From DATGSL01 sp964645585 (GTDB lineage Bacteria; Verrucomicrobiota; Verrucomicrobiia; Opitutales; T3Sed10-336): a DNA stretch of 64,000 nucleotides. Location: the NCBI GenBank assembly GCA_964645585.1, contig CAZYAN010000005.1:1-64000 (forward strand), read 5' to 3'. The position numbers and the translations under genes are program-made. This document shows positions 24,944 through 33,569 of the stretch, in pieces. The first letter of the stretch is position 1. Every line of letters starts with the position of its first letter. The notes below the pieces were generated by a model. It saw nothing but the letters and a program-made list of their open reading frames with translations, was not told the origin of the DNA and made no database searches.

Positions 24944-27258
24944 ATGATAAACATGAGACGAGCGGCTTTCCGCCTCCGCGGATGCGCGGCGGTTGGTGCA
25001 GGGGCATTGCTTTTTTCCGTAAACGCGGAAGGCGGTGCCGCGCCGGACGCTCCGCAGGAGGTGGAATTGGCACCCGTTGCCATGCGCGGAACCCCGCCGC
25101 CCGAGGCGGTTTTGGATCGGGAAACCAGTACCGCGCATACCGTCGCTCACCTCGAAATCGAGCGCACAACGGCGCGTGATTTAGCCGCAGTGGTCGAAGG
25201 CGTTCCCGGCGTTCAGGCGGGTTCGCGGGCGGGCGACGATGTGCGCGTGTCGATGCGCGGCTCCGGTCTGCAGAACGTGGTCTTCGGTAAATCGCGGGGC
25301 GCCGACGTTCTGCTCGACGGTTTTCCGATCGGAGGCGCGGATGGCAACTTCGATTACAGTCTGATCAGTCCGATGTTGGCGGAGACCGTGAAGATTCGGA
25401 TGGGTGCGGCGNNNNNNNNNNNNNNNNNNNNNNNNNNNNNNNNNNNNNNNNNNNNNNNNNNNNNNNNNNNNNNNNNNNNNNNNNNNNNNNNNNNNNNNNN
25501 NNNNNNNNNNNCAGTCTGATCAGTCCGATGTTGGCGGAGACCGTGAAGATTCGGATGGGTGCGGCGGCCGCCCGCCTCGGCTCGCTTGTTCTGGGAGGAG
25601 CGATCGATTTCCAGTCGCCGACCGGCCTGACCGCGACCGATCGCGTGCGGATCGATGCGGGAAGTTTCGGCTATGTGCGCGGCGTCCTCACCGAGGGCTG
25701 GGCCGACGCGGATTCCGATGCTGTCGTTCAGACCGAATTCTGGCGAACCGACGGCTATCGCGATTTTTCATCCGGTGACGCTGCCAAAGCGGCTGCGAAT
25801 TGGGGATACCGCCTGAGCGAAACCGTTGAGAATCGCACTTTCATCAATTTTGCCCGAGTGGATCAGGATATCGCCCTGCCAATCACCAAACAAGAGATGG
25901 AAGACGACCCGCGCCAGGGCCGGGTGCGGGGTCCTCCGGGCAATTTCAACATGAATGCGCTGACGAAGCCGTATTTCGAGATTCTCACTTTTCGCCTCGC
26001 GAACCGCCTCACGTTTACGCCGACCCCGGACGTCACCTGGGACCTCGGCGCGTATTATCTTTATCGAGACACCGACGTTCGCCGTCCTTCGCTTCCGCCC
26101 ACGAATTTTCAGTTGGGGCCGGGCTGGCTGGAGGCGCGATCGGACGACTTTGGCGGGCATCTGGTTTACGAAGGCCATCACGAAATCGGCGGCCGCGAAA
26201 ACACGCTCACAGCCGGAATCCGCGCTTCGGCGATGCGCGGCAATGAGGAGCTTTTTCCGAACATGGCGACGATTAAAGGCCCCAAGTTCGCGGACGGCGA
26301 CCTGCGGGCGAGCAACACCGTCGCGTTCTTCGAAGACGACTGGGCGGTCGCCGACAACTGGGCGCTGGTCGCCGGGGCGCGCGCCTTTCATGCCGTTCGA
26401 AAGTATGAGGACAATATGCCGGGCGGCCCGAACGGGAATTCGCGCCAAACGTATTCCGGGATCGCGCCGAAGATCGGGTTTCGCCGGGAAAACCTCGGCC
26501 CGATTCAGCTCTTCGGATCGTTTGCCCGCAACATTGAGCCGCCCGCTTTCGGCGATATTATCGCGATCCCGGTCATCCCTCCGCCGCCTCAACGCCTCGA
26601 TTTGCAGAAGATCGACGAACAAAAGGCGTGGGTAGCGGAACTCGGAGTCCGAGGCAGCGCAAACCGGACCAACTGGCAGGTCAGTGCTTACCACGGCTGG
26701 CTCAGGGATGAAATTATCCGTTTTTCGCCCGATCCCGGCGTGAATACGGTTGGCAATCAGGTGGGTCAAAACGCCGACCGGACCATCCACTACGGCTTGG
26801 AGGCATCGGTGCGGCAGGTGCTTTGGCGAGCCGGTGATTCGCGCCAAGGAAACCAACTCGTCGCGCGCGGGAGCTACACGCTGCGCAGGCACCGGTTCGA
26901 CGGCGACGACACGTTTGGCGACAACGAACTGGCGGGAGTTCCGACGCAGCTTTTGTTCGCGGAAATTCTCTATGAAGATGAGCGAGGCTTTTATTTCGGT
27001 CCCAACCTGTCCGGTATTCCGGCGTCGTTTTATATAGACAATGCGAATACATTCAAAGCGGACGGATTCATCCTGTTCGGCGCGCGGGCGGGATGGCGGG
27101 GCAACGGCTGGAGCCTCTTTTTTGAAGGCCGAAACCTGGCGGACAAAGCACACCCGGCCGCTTGGCAAAACGCGATCGACGCGAACGGTGCCGATGAGAG
27201 CGTATTCTTTCCCGGCGAAGGACGCGCGTTCTATGCTGGCTTAGAAATTCGATGGTGA
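24944..27258 (+). CDS. TonB-dependent outer-membrane receptor (interrupted by an assembly gap)
   Basis: Signal peptide, then a plug domain: 'ARDLAAVVEGVPGVQAGSRA', 'SMRGSGLQ', 'DVLLDGFPIGGADGNFDY', as in FecA/siderophore-type receptors. The barrel follows and ends in the expected aromatic 'FYAGLEIRW'. The frame is broken by 100 Ns (25412-25511), but the 55 bp before the gap are repeated exactly after it. Collapsing Ns plus one copy removes 155 bp and restores one frame of 719 aa, normal for the family. The N-terminal TonB box is not obvious. A Fur-like box 40 bp upstream and an ABC operon behind it indicate uptake of an iron-related or otherwise scarce ligand; the actual substrate is unknown. 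ATG 24944 is used; ATG 24953 is an alternative. Confidence 0.9.
25412..25511. other. assembly gap (100 N), artefactual
   Basis: Exactly 100 Ns. The sequence at 25357-25411 equals 25512-25566 base for base, so two contig ends overlapping by 55 bp were scaffolded with a nominal gap instead of merged. No biological sequence needs to be missing. Confidence 0.95.
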
Positions 27259-27307
27259 ACATGGGAAGCAACATGAAACGATCGATCCTAAATATCGCGA
27301 TTGAAAG

Positions 27308-27455
27308 ACCACGACGGAGCGAAGCGTACACGAACTCAATGGATCAGGAAACGATGTCCCTGTGTTCTCGTTCACCCAATAGATGAGATGGATATATCAA
27401 AAAACTACCTGTTAAGTTCTTCATTTACTTTAATTTGTGTTCGTTTGTGGTTAAA
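27308..27455. repeat. long imperfect inverted repeat between the receptor and the binding-protein gene
   Basis: ACCAC (27308-27312) and ACGAAC (27330-27335) are mirrored by GTTCGT (27439-27444) and GTGGT (27447-27451). The right end, TGTGGTTAAA (27446-27455), is identical to 20911-20920. It resembles the intergenic palindromes ending 'tgtggttaa' that I associate with this group of bacteria. It overlaps the presumed start region of the downstream gene. Confidence 0.5.
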
Positions 27456-28512
27456 GAATTTCTTTCTTAGTGCTGAATTTAGGTCGGCTATTTGGAAAAT
27501 ACTCGCGGTCGCGGCGCTGCTGATGGTCTCGGCGCTTGCGGCGCAGCCGCGGGACGAACTTGTCTTCAGCGGACCTCCCGCCGTGGTCTCGTTTCCACTG
27601 ATTCATATGATCGAGACGGGCGCACTCGAGGACTACGTGAAAAGCGTGCGGTGGGAGACCTGGACCAATCCCGATCAAATGCGCGTAGCGGTTCTGCGGG
27701 GAAAGGCCGATTTCGCCGCGATGCCGTCCAATGTCGTGGCCAATCTCTACAATCGGGGAGCGCCGGTCGAGTGGGTCACCGTATCCACTTGGGGAATTCT
27801 CTGGATGGTCTCCAGGAGCGAGAATCATGAGACGCTGAGCGATTTTCGCGGAGAAGAGATCGCCCTGCCGTTTCGAGGCGACATGCCCGATCTGGTTTTC
27901 CAGGCGGTCGCGCGAGAAGCGGGACTGGATCCCGAGCGGGATTTTCGCCTGCGCTATGTCGCCACGCCGCTCGACGCGGTCCAGTTGCTGTTGACGCGGC
28001 GGGTCGAGCACGCGCTGCTCGCGGAACCGGCAATCTCGATTCTTCTGGAGCGGGTGAACTCGGGCGTCGCGCGCCACCTCGCGCCCGACCTGCATCGAAG
28101 CGTTTCTCTCCAGGAGGAATGGGGACGCGTCTTTCATCGCGAGGCTCGCATGCCGCAGGCGGGGATCGCGGCGATCGGCAAGCAAAGTCCGACGCTCCGC
28201 CAAGCGGTTCATCGAGCGTATACCGAATCGCTGCAATGGTGCCTCGCGCATCCGGAAGAGGCCGGACAAATCGTGGCGCGCCACCTCAAGCAAGTTTCGC
28301 CGGAGGCGGCCGCTCGCGCGCTGGAGGTGAGTCCGATGGAGGCGCTCACCGCGGCGGAAGCCGAAGAGGAGCTGCGCTTCTTTTATCAAGTGCTGCAGAA
28401 GGCCAATCCGGCTATCGTCGGCGGGAAAATGCCGCCCGACGATTTTTTCCGCGGAGACGTCGGCGGCGAGGAGATCTCCGGCGGCGAGAAACGTGCGAGG
28501 GAAAAAGGATAA
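27388..28512 (+). CDS. NitT/TauT-type ABC transporter substrate-binding protein
   Basis: 374 aa from ATG 27388; the start is uncertain because a repeat runs through this region and TTG 27445 would give a tidier signal peptide before 'IWKILAVAALLMVSALAAQP'. The mature part is an NMT1/SsuA-like periplasmic binding fold: 'PAVVSFPLIHMIETGALEDY', 'VLRGKADFAAMPSNVVANLY', 'GEEIALPFRGDMPD', 'DAVQLLLTRRVEHALLAEPA'. The family binds small anions, sulfonates, pyrimidines and more, so no ligand is assigned. Stop and permease start are adjacent (TAAATG). Confidence 0.85.
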   Translation: MDISKNYLLSSSFTLICVRLWLKNFFLSAEFRSAIWKILAVAALLMVSALAAQPRDELVFSGPPAVVSFPLIHMIETGALEDYVKSVRWETWTNPDQMRVAVLRGKADFAAMPSNVVANLYNRGAPVEWVTVSTWGILWMVSRSENHETLSDFRGEEIALPFRGDMPDLVFQAVAREAGLDPERDFRLRYVATPLDAVQLLLTRRVEHALLAEPAISILLERVNSGVARHLAPDLHRSVSLQEEWGRVFHREARMPQAGIAAIGKQSPTLRQAVHRAYTESLQWCLAHPEEAGQIVARHLKQVSPEAAARALEVSPMEALTAAEAEEELRFFYQVLQKANPAIVGGKMPPDDFFRGDVGGEEISGGEKRAREKG

Positions 28513-29316
28513 ATGAATGGCCGGGCGGTTCTCGCGTGGCCGGGCAAGGCATTGGCCAAAAGCCTCGCATGGATTTGGCGCGGCTGGGGATTCATCGCGA
28601 GCCTGTTTCTGCTTTTTGCGCTTTGGGAAGCGCTGAGCGGATTTTACAGCGACTTAATCCTGCCCTCGCCGCGGCTCGCGCTGGCGGAGATGATGCGCCT
28701 GCTGGAAAATGATATGCTGGCCGACCAAATCTGGATCACCGGCAGACGCGCGATCGCGGGCTTTCTGATGGCATCGGTCTGCGGCGCTGTTTTCGGTGTC
28801 CTTGCCGGACTTTCGCTGACGGCGACTTTTCTGTTTCGTCCGGTGGTCTCCGTCCTGATAGGAACGCCGCCGGTCGCGTGGCTCGTCCTCGCTTTGCTGT
28901 GGTTCGGGGCAGCGGATGGCACTCCCGTGTTTACCGTTTTCATTGCTTGCTTCCCGCCGGTATTCTTGGGCGGCATGCAAGGCGCCAGAACTCTGGAAGG
29001 ACCGTTGAAGCAAATGGGCGCGGCGTTTCGGCTGCCTTGGTCAATGCGCCTGACCGATCTCTATTTTCCCCACGTGGTGTCTTACCTGGTCCCGGCTGTG
29101 ACCACTGCGCTGGGCGTTTCTTGGAAAGTTGCGGTCATGGCCGAGCTGCTCGCCACCAGCGACGGCGTCGGCGCGGCCTTGGCGACCAGTCGCAGTTTAT
29201 TGGATACGCCCGGCACGCTCGCATGGATCGTGGCGCTCGTGCTCGTGCTGTTGTTGATCGAATCGCTGCTCTTCGAGCCGGTCAAACAGCACGTCGAACG
29301 GTGGAGAAAGCTGTGA
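28513..29316 (+). CDS. ABC transporter permease (NitT/TauT type)
   Basis: 267 aa with about six membrane helices. The inner-membrane subunit belongs to the BPD_transp_1 family: 'LILPSPRLALAEM' after the first helix is typical of SsuC/TauC permeases, and the EAA-like coupling loop lies around 'GARTLEGPLKQMGAAFRLPW' before 'YFPHVVSYLVPAV'. The start immediately follows the binding-protein stop, and the end overlaps the ATPase start by 4 bp. It completes a one-permease, one-ATPase importer. Confidence 0.93.
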   Translation: MNGRAVLAWPGKALAKSLAWIWRGWGFIASLFLLFALWEALSGFYSDLILPSPRLALAEMMRLLENDMLADQIWITGRRAIAGFLMASVCGAVFGVLAGLSLTATFLFRPVVSVLIGTPPVAWLVLALLWFGAADGTPVFTVFIACFPPVFLGGMQGARTLEGPLKQMGAAFRLPWSMRLTDLYFPHVVSYLVPAVTTALGVSWKVAVMAELLATSDGVGAALATSRSLLDTPGTLAWIVALVLVLLLIESLLFEPVKQHVERWRKL

Positions 29317-30089
29317 ATACGTCAAGCGACGGCAACGGCGTCTTGCGGGCGGAAAACCTCTTCTTCTCGTACGGCGCGCGAGAGATTCTTCGGGATGTTA
29401 CTTTCTGTCTGCCGGCCGGCCGCACGTTGGCCATGATCGGACCGTCCGGTTGCGGAAAGAGCACGCTGTTGCAAATTTGCAGCGGCCTGCTCGAGCCCGC
29501 CGAAGGCCGTGTGATCCGTTGTGCCGACAACCCGGCGGTGGTCTTTCAAAGTCCCTCGCTGCTGCCTTGGAAAACCGCCGCGGAGAACATGGAACTCGGG
29601 CTCAAAGCCGCCGGAGTCGATAAGAAAACCCGGCGAGATCGTGCGCGCGAATACGGTTCGGAAATCGGGCTGAACGACGAAGATCTCAAGAAATACCCGC
29701 ACCAGCTTTCAGGCGGAATGCAGTGCCGCGTGGCTTTGGGCCGGGCGCTGGTCCTGCGGCCTCGGCTGCTTTTTCTCGATGAGCCCTTTTCCTCGCTCGA
29801 CGTCGGATTGAAGGAGGAATTCTACCGCCTCCTGTTCGCGGCGCGCCGAACCGCGATTCTGATGATTACGCACGACATGACCGAGGCGGTTCGGCTGGCT
29901 GATGAGATTGTGCTTTTGGCACCGGACCCGGGACGCGTGCGCCGGCGGTTTACTCTCGATGAGCCTCCTTCGCGGCGCGGGCCGGCGTGGGTCGGCCAAA
30001 AGACCAAGGAGATCTGTGAAGACGCGGTTGTCCGGGAAGTTTTCGGTTTAGGCGGATCTGGAGGGAGCGGCGATGACCCGGAGGAGTGA
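29313..30089 (+). CDS. ABC transporter ATP-binding protein (NitT/TauT type)
   Basis: 258 aa from GTG 29313, overlapping the permease stop (GTGA); a longer frame upstream is spurious because it lies within the permease. All nucleotide-binding motifs are present: Walker A 'GPSGCGKST' (43-51), Q-loop 'FQSPSLLPWK' (from 78), signature 'LSGGMQ' (132-137), Walker B 'LLFLDEP' (152-158) and switch His187 in 'MITHD'. 'LLPWK' after the Q-loop is typical of SsuB/TauB/NrtD proteins. It energises the importer and overlaps the NnrS gene by 17 bp. Confidence 0.95.
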   Translation: MNTSSDGNGVLRAENLFFSYGAREILRDVTFCLPAGRTLAMIGPSGCGKSTLLQICSGLLEPAEGRVIRCADNPAVVFQSPSLLPWKTAAENMELGLKAAGVDKKTRRDRAREYGSEIGLNDEDLKKYPHQLSGGMQCRVALGRALVLRPRLLFLDEPFSSLDVGLKEEFYRLLFAARRTAILMITHDMTEAVRLADEIVLLAPDPGRVRRRFTLDEPPSRRGPAWVGQKTKEICEDAVVREVFGLGGSGGSGDDPEE

Positions 30090-31254
30090 TCAAAGATGGC
30101 CGGTCCTGATGTGCGGCTTCCGGCCGTTCTTCCTGCTGGGGGCGAGCTATGCCGTCCTGGCAATGGCGGCTTGGGGAGGATTCCTTCTCGGCTGTTGGAA
30201 CCTGCCTGCGAGCGCCGGTGGACCGATTGACTGGCACGGGCGGGAAATGCTGTTCGGCTTTATCGGCGCCGCGCTGGCGGGATTTCTTTTGACCGCCGCG
30301 CCCGAGTTTACGAATACACCGCCGATCCAAGGCCGCCGTCTCGCGGGGCTGGTTGGGCTCTGGGTGCTGGCGCGGATGGGAGGCTGGGCGGGGCTGCCGT
30401 TCGGGACCTGGTGGGCTGGCGCGGCGGATATCGGATTCCTGCTGGGCTTGGTTTGGCAAGGCGGGAAACCGCTCTTCCGCGACAAACGGCACCGGTCACT
30501 TGCTTTGGGTTTGATGGGAATCCTCATCCTGACCGGCGGCTATTATCTCGCATTGCTGAGCGGCGGAGATGCATCGAAGTGGCTGCGTGCCGTGGTCGGC
30601 TGGTACATGATTTTGATCGTGCTGGCGATGAGCCGGATCTCAATGCGAGTCGTCAACCGGGCCTTGGAAGAGCGGGGAGAAGCTCGCGACTATTTGGCCC
30701 GTCCGCCGCGCCGCAATCTCGCCGTTCTCTGTTTTGCGATCCATCTCGCCGCTGAATTTTGGATCGGGCCCGCGGCGGTGACCGGCTGGTGCGCGATGGC
30801 CGCCGGTGCCGCGATGCTGAATCTGCTTTCGGACTGGCACATGGGTCGGGTTGTGTTTTGCCGGAGGGTGCTGATGCTCTATCTGGTGTATTGGGCGATG
30901 GCGCTCGGCTACTTGATCATGGGCATTTCCATTTTGTCGGGAAGCTCTGGAGGCTGGCTGAGCGGCGGGCGGCATTTGGCAATGATGGGAGGAATGGGTT
31001 TGGCGGTTCTATCTGTTTTCCTCATAGCCGGCCGCGCTCATGCCGGGCTCGATACCGACGAGCGCCGCTGGGTGTGGGCGCCTCTTGGACTCCTGCTGGG
31101 CGCGGCGTTCGCGCGCGTTGGCTACACCGGGCTCGGCTGCCCGATCCTCCTCCACTTCGCGCTCGCCGGCTGGATCGCGGCGTTTCTGCTCTACCTGTTT
31201 TATTATTGGCGAATCCTCTGGCGGGAAAGAGCTGACGGCAAGTGGGGCTGCTGA
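30073..31254 (+). CDS. nnrS: NnrS-family polytopic membrane protein
   Basis: 393 aa, about 12 membrane helices. Family hallmarks: 'GFRPFFLLGASYA' at the N-terminus, 'DWHGREMLFGFIGAALAGFLLTAAPEFTN', 'SDWHMGRVVFCRRV' and 'GGRHLAMMGGMG', with conserved His residues in or near helices. NnrS of Rhodobacter sphaeroides was described as a heme- and copper-containing membrane protein of the nitric-oxide regulon, and in Vibrio cholerae NnrS relieves NO stress. Here it is the last gene of an uptake operon (17-bp overlap with the ATPase) and has no denitrification gene nearby, so metal or heme handling seems as likely as NO defence. Confidence 0.88.
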   Translation: MTRRSDQRWPVLMCGFRPFFLLGASYAVLAMAAWGGFLLGCWNLPASAGGPIDWHGREMLFGFIGAALAGFLLTAAPEFTNTPPIQGRRLAGLVGLWVLARMGGWAGLPFGTWWAGAADIGFLLGLVWQGGKPLFRDKRHRSLALGLMGILILTGGYYLALLSGGDASKWLRAVVGWYMILIVLAMSRISMRVVNRALEERGEARDYLARPPRRNLAVLCFAIHLAAEFWIGPAAVTGWCAMAAGAAMLNLLSDWHMGRVVFCRRVLMLYLVYWAMALGYLIMGISILSGSSGGWLSGGRHLAMMGGMGLAVLSVFLIAGRAHAGLDTDERRWVWAPLGLLLGAAFARVGYTGLGCPILLHFALAGWIAAFLLYLFYYWRILWRERADGKWGC

Positions 31255-31508
31255 AATGCGGCCGCTCCTGCACTTTGGATCAGATCTATAGTTCTGGATA
31301 CTTCAATGTTGATACGGCTGATTCAGCCCGGAGAAAGTAATGTGTGTCGAGAAGTCCGAGAGAGGATTTCGAGGGTGCGCGTTACCGCGTGCTCAACCAG
31401 GGGACCTGTCGTCAAAACCTTTTCGCGGTCGGGCGCACCGACAAGATCAGCGAGAAAAAGCGAAATCGGGGCTTGAAATACCTCCCTTACTCCGTAAGGG
31501 TTTACCAG

Positions 31509-31844
31509 GTGTTCACCTTTATCGAACATCCAACGTTTACCAAGCAAGCGCAGGCTCTCTTCAGCGATGATGAATACCGGCGGTTCCAAGTCGATTTGGC
31601 GGCGATGCCCGAAGCGAGGGACGTCATTCCGGGCCTGGCGGCGGGTTTGCGCAAGATCCGTTGGGGTGCGAAAGGGAAAGGCAAGCGCGGCGGAGCGAGG
31701 ATCATTTATCTGCTCATTCCCGATCCGGGAATCGCTTATCTCTTTTCCGCTTACACCAAAGGCGACATCGAGGACATGACCAACGAGCAAAAGAAACGGC
31801 TGGCCAAGGCGGTCACAGCCATCAAAGCGGAGTATCGAAAATGA
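31509..31844 (+). CDS. RelE/HigB-family toxin
   Basis: 111 aa from GTG 31509, which has 'aaggg' about 10 nt upstream; the frame is open to 31344, but those residues do not fit the family. Sequence features: 'DDEYRRFQVDLAAMPEARDV', 'PGLAAGLRKIRWGAKGKGKR', then the central strand 'GGARIIYLLI' and 'AYLFSAYTKGDIEDMTNEQK', as in HigB2/RelE-type ribosome-dependent mRNA interferases. The toxin precedes the antitoxin, the order of higBA modules, and overlaps it by 4 bp (ATGA). Confidence 0.88.
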   Translation: MFTFIEHPTFTKQAQALFSDDEYRRFQVDLAAMPEARDVIPGLAAGLRKIRWGAKGKGKRGGARIIYLLIPDPGIAYLFSAYTKGDIEDMTNEQKKRLAKAVTAIKAEYRK

Positions 31845-32164
31845 AGAAGACCGAAATCCAATTTGACGCCGAAGAACTAATCAGCGCAGTTGAGGACGTG
31901 CGCGACCACGTCCAGGGCAAGCGCAAGCTGACCATGCGGAAAACCCGCGTGCGGCTGCCCGATCCGGCCCCGGCAGTGACGCCGGAGGAGATCGCAGAGG
32001 TGCGGCGAGCCCTCAACGTGAGCCAGCCCGTTTTTGCGCGGCTTCTGAACGTTCCGACGGTCACCGCCGTAAGCTGGGAAAAAGGTCGCCGCAAGCCCTC
32101 CGGCGCGGCGTTGAGGCTCTTGCAGGTGGCCCGAAAACACCCCAAAACGCTGATCGAAGTTTAG
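31841..32164 (+). CDS. HigA-like XRE-family antitoxin
   Basis: 107 aa. The C-terminal half is a helix-turn-helix: 'VTPEEIAEVRRALNVSQPVF' then 'RLLNVPTVTAVSWEKGRRKP'. This matches antitoxins of the HigA/MqsA type, in which the HTH both represses the operon and helps neutralise the toxin. The acidic N-terminal segment ('IQFDAEELISAVEDVRDHVQ') is the probable toxin contact. Start ATG overlaps the toxin stop. The module stands immediately upstream of the complex I promoter region. Confidence 0.88.
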   Translation: MKKTEIQFDAEELISAVEDVRDHVQGKRKLTMRKTRVRLPDPAPAVTPEEIAEVRRALNVSQPVFARLLNVPTVTAVSWEKGRRKPSGAALRLLQVARKHPKTLIEV

Positions 32165-32543
32165 GGAGACGGTACGGAGTCAGCCCTTACTGTTTGTTGT
32201 TGGAGGGTGGCGGTACGTAGAGCCGAAGACATTTCGTCACGAATTGCATCAAGGGTGCCGCGACTCAACTTTGGAGAGTTGAGCTACGAGGTCTGGTTTC
32301 CGAACTTGCGAGGTGGTTCCATGAGAAGCGCCATCCTCAGGGGGCCCATGAGGAGGTCGTAAATTGGGGTAGCAGCAATCGCGGTTGACGTCGCGGATGG
32401 GCTCTGCTTTTCTTGGAAGATACTGTGGATTCCGTTGACTCCAGCGAATTGAAAGCAGGACGTCGTCCAAAAGGTTTCCCTTTGGTGCGCCCGAAGGGCG
32501 GCGGGAGGCCGGGGAAGCTTGGCTGAGGCGAGGAGTTGATCGC
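32165..32543. other. 379-bp region upstream of nuoA
   Basis: No gene is convincing. The left part carries palindrome family B (32264-32283) and a diverged family A motif (32298-32314). The right part should hold the nuo promoter; TTGACG occurs near 32384 and TTGACT near 32434, but neither has a well-spaced -10 box I would defend. A 'gaggagt' ribosome binding site precedes nuoA. Confidence 0.5.
32264..32283. repeat. palindromic repeat family B, copy 2
   Basis: CTCAACT (32264-32270) and AGTTGAG (32277-32283), 6-nt loop; same arms as 20956-20975. It lies between the HigBA module and nuoA. Confidence 0.6.
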
Positions 32544-32918
32544 ATGAACGCGCACCCGCCGTATTGGTTTCTCACCCTTTTCCTTCTGGCGGCTGTCGCA
32601 TTTCCCTTGGTACCGATTTTTCTGGCCCGTGCCTGGGCGTGGAAATTCACTCCGGCCAAGCCGGGTGCCGAGAAGAACGCCGCTTACGAATGCGGTATCG
32701 CGGCCACGGACGACGCGCGGGTGCGTTTTCATTCCCAATATTACTTGTACGGGATCCTGTTTCTGATTTTCGATGTCGAGGCGCTCTTCTTGTTTCCGGT
32801 GGCAGTCGCCTTTCTCGGCTTGTCGCCGGGCGCGGTCTTTGCCATTCTGATCTTTGTGCTTTTGCTGCTGGAAGGCCTCGCTTGGGCGTGGATGAAAGGA
32901 GTGCTGACCTGGAGGTGA
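32544..32918 (+). CDS. nuoA: NADH-quinone oxidoreductase subunit A
   Basis: 124 aa, three membrane helices. It carries the family signature 'AYECGIAATDDARVRFHSQY' followed by 'YLYGILFLIFDVEALFLFPV', with the conserved Asp/Glu of TM2. NuoA with NuoJ, NuoK and NuoH forms the part of the membrane arm next to the quinone site. ATG 32544 follows 'gaggagttgatcgc'. First gene of a 12-gene complex I operon; nuoB follows within 10 bp. Confidence 0.96.
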   Translation: MNAHPPYWFLTLFLLAAVAFPLVPIFLARAWAWKFTPAKPGAEKNAAYECGIAATDDARVRFHSQYYLYGILFLIFDVEALFLFPVAVAFLGLSPGAVFAILIFVLLLLEGLAWAWMKGVLTWR

Positions 32919-32927
32919 CGCGGCGTG

Positions 32928-33569
32928 ATGGATGAGGGGTTGCGCAACGAATTGAGCCGTCAAGGGGTCCACGTCACCTCCCTCGAGTCGCTCTACAACT
33001 GGGGCCGCGGCAACTCGATGTGGCCGCTCCAGTTCGGGCTCGCCTGCTGCGCGATCGAGATGATCGCCACGACGATGGCGCGGCACGACCTCGCGCGCTT
33101 CGGCGCCGAAGTGTTTCGTCCGTCCCCGCGCCAGGCCGACCTGATGATCGTCGCCGGAACCGTCACCAAGAAAATGGCGCCGATGGTCGTGCGGCTCTAC
33201 AACCAGATGCCCGAACCGAAATACGTGATCGCCATGGGTGTTTGCGCGATCTCCGGCGGACCGTTTCGCGACGGATACAACGTGCTTAAAGGAATCGACC
33301 GCTACATACCGGTCGATGTCTTTATTCCCGGCTGTCCGCCGCGTCCTGAAGCCCTTCTGGACGGCATCATGAAACTGCAGGAGAAAATCGGCGGCCAGCG
33401 TCTGACCGGTCCCGAGCGGCCGCGACACGCGGACCCGAATGAGTCGGGACAGTACCCGGTCCCCGAATACGGGGAAAAGGGTCTGGCTCCGCCGTTCAAT
33501 CCGGAAGTCTGGAAACCGCGTTATCGAAAACTGGAGGAGGGAGTTTCGCGAAGTGATGACACCGGCTGA
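32928..33569 (+). CDS. nuoB: NADH-quinone oxidoreductase subunit B
   Basis: 213 aa from ATG 32928; GTG 32925 is in frame, and both suit the ribosome binding site GGAGGTGA at 32911-32918. It holds the terminal [4Fe-4S] cluster N2: ligands C40 and C41 in 'FGLACCAIEM', C106 in 'GVCAISGGP' and C136 in 'FIPGCPPRPE'. It passes electrons to quinone at the NuoB/NuoD interface. It is longer than the usual 160-220 aa only through a basic C-terminal tail. It overlaps nuoC by 14 bp. Confidence 0.97.
   Translation: MDEGLRNELSRQGVHVTSLESLYNWGRGNSMWPLQFGLACCAIEMIATTMARHDLARFGAEVFRPSPRQADLMIVAGTVTKKMAPMVVRLYNQMPEPKYVIAMGVCAISGGPFRDGYNVLKGIDRYIPVDVFIPGCPPRPEALLDGIMKLQEKIGGQRLTGPERPRHADPNESGQYPVPEYGEKGLAPPFNPEVWKPRYRKLEEGVSRSDDTG

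Noticed and set aside
25404..25778. Separate short ORFs created across the N-run
   Set aside because: They are translations of Ns and of the duplicated 55-bp contig end, not genes.
28878..29312. Upstream extension of the ABC ATPase frame
   Set aside because: It runs within the permease gene; the GTG overlapping the permease stop gives a normal ATPase N-terminus.
31344..31508. Longer start for the RelE/HigB toxin
   Set aside because: The additional 55 residues are basic and unlike the family, whereas GTG 31509 has a suitable ribosome binding site and gives the usual toxin length.
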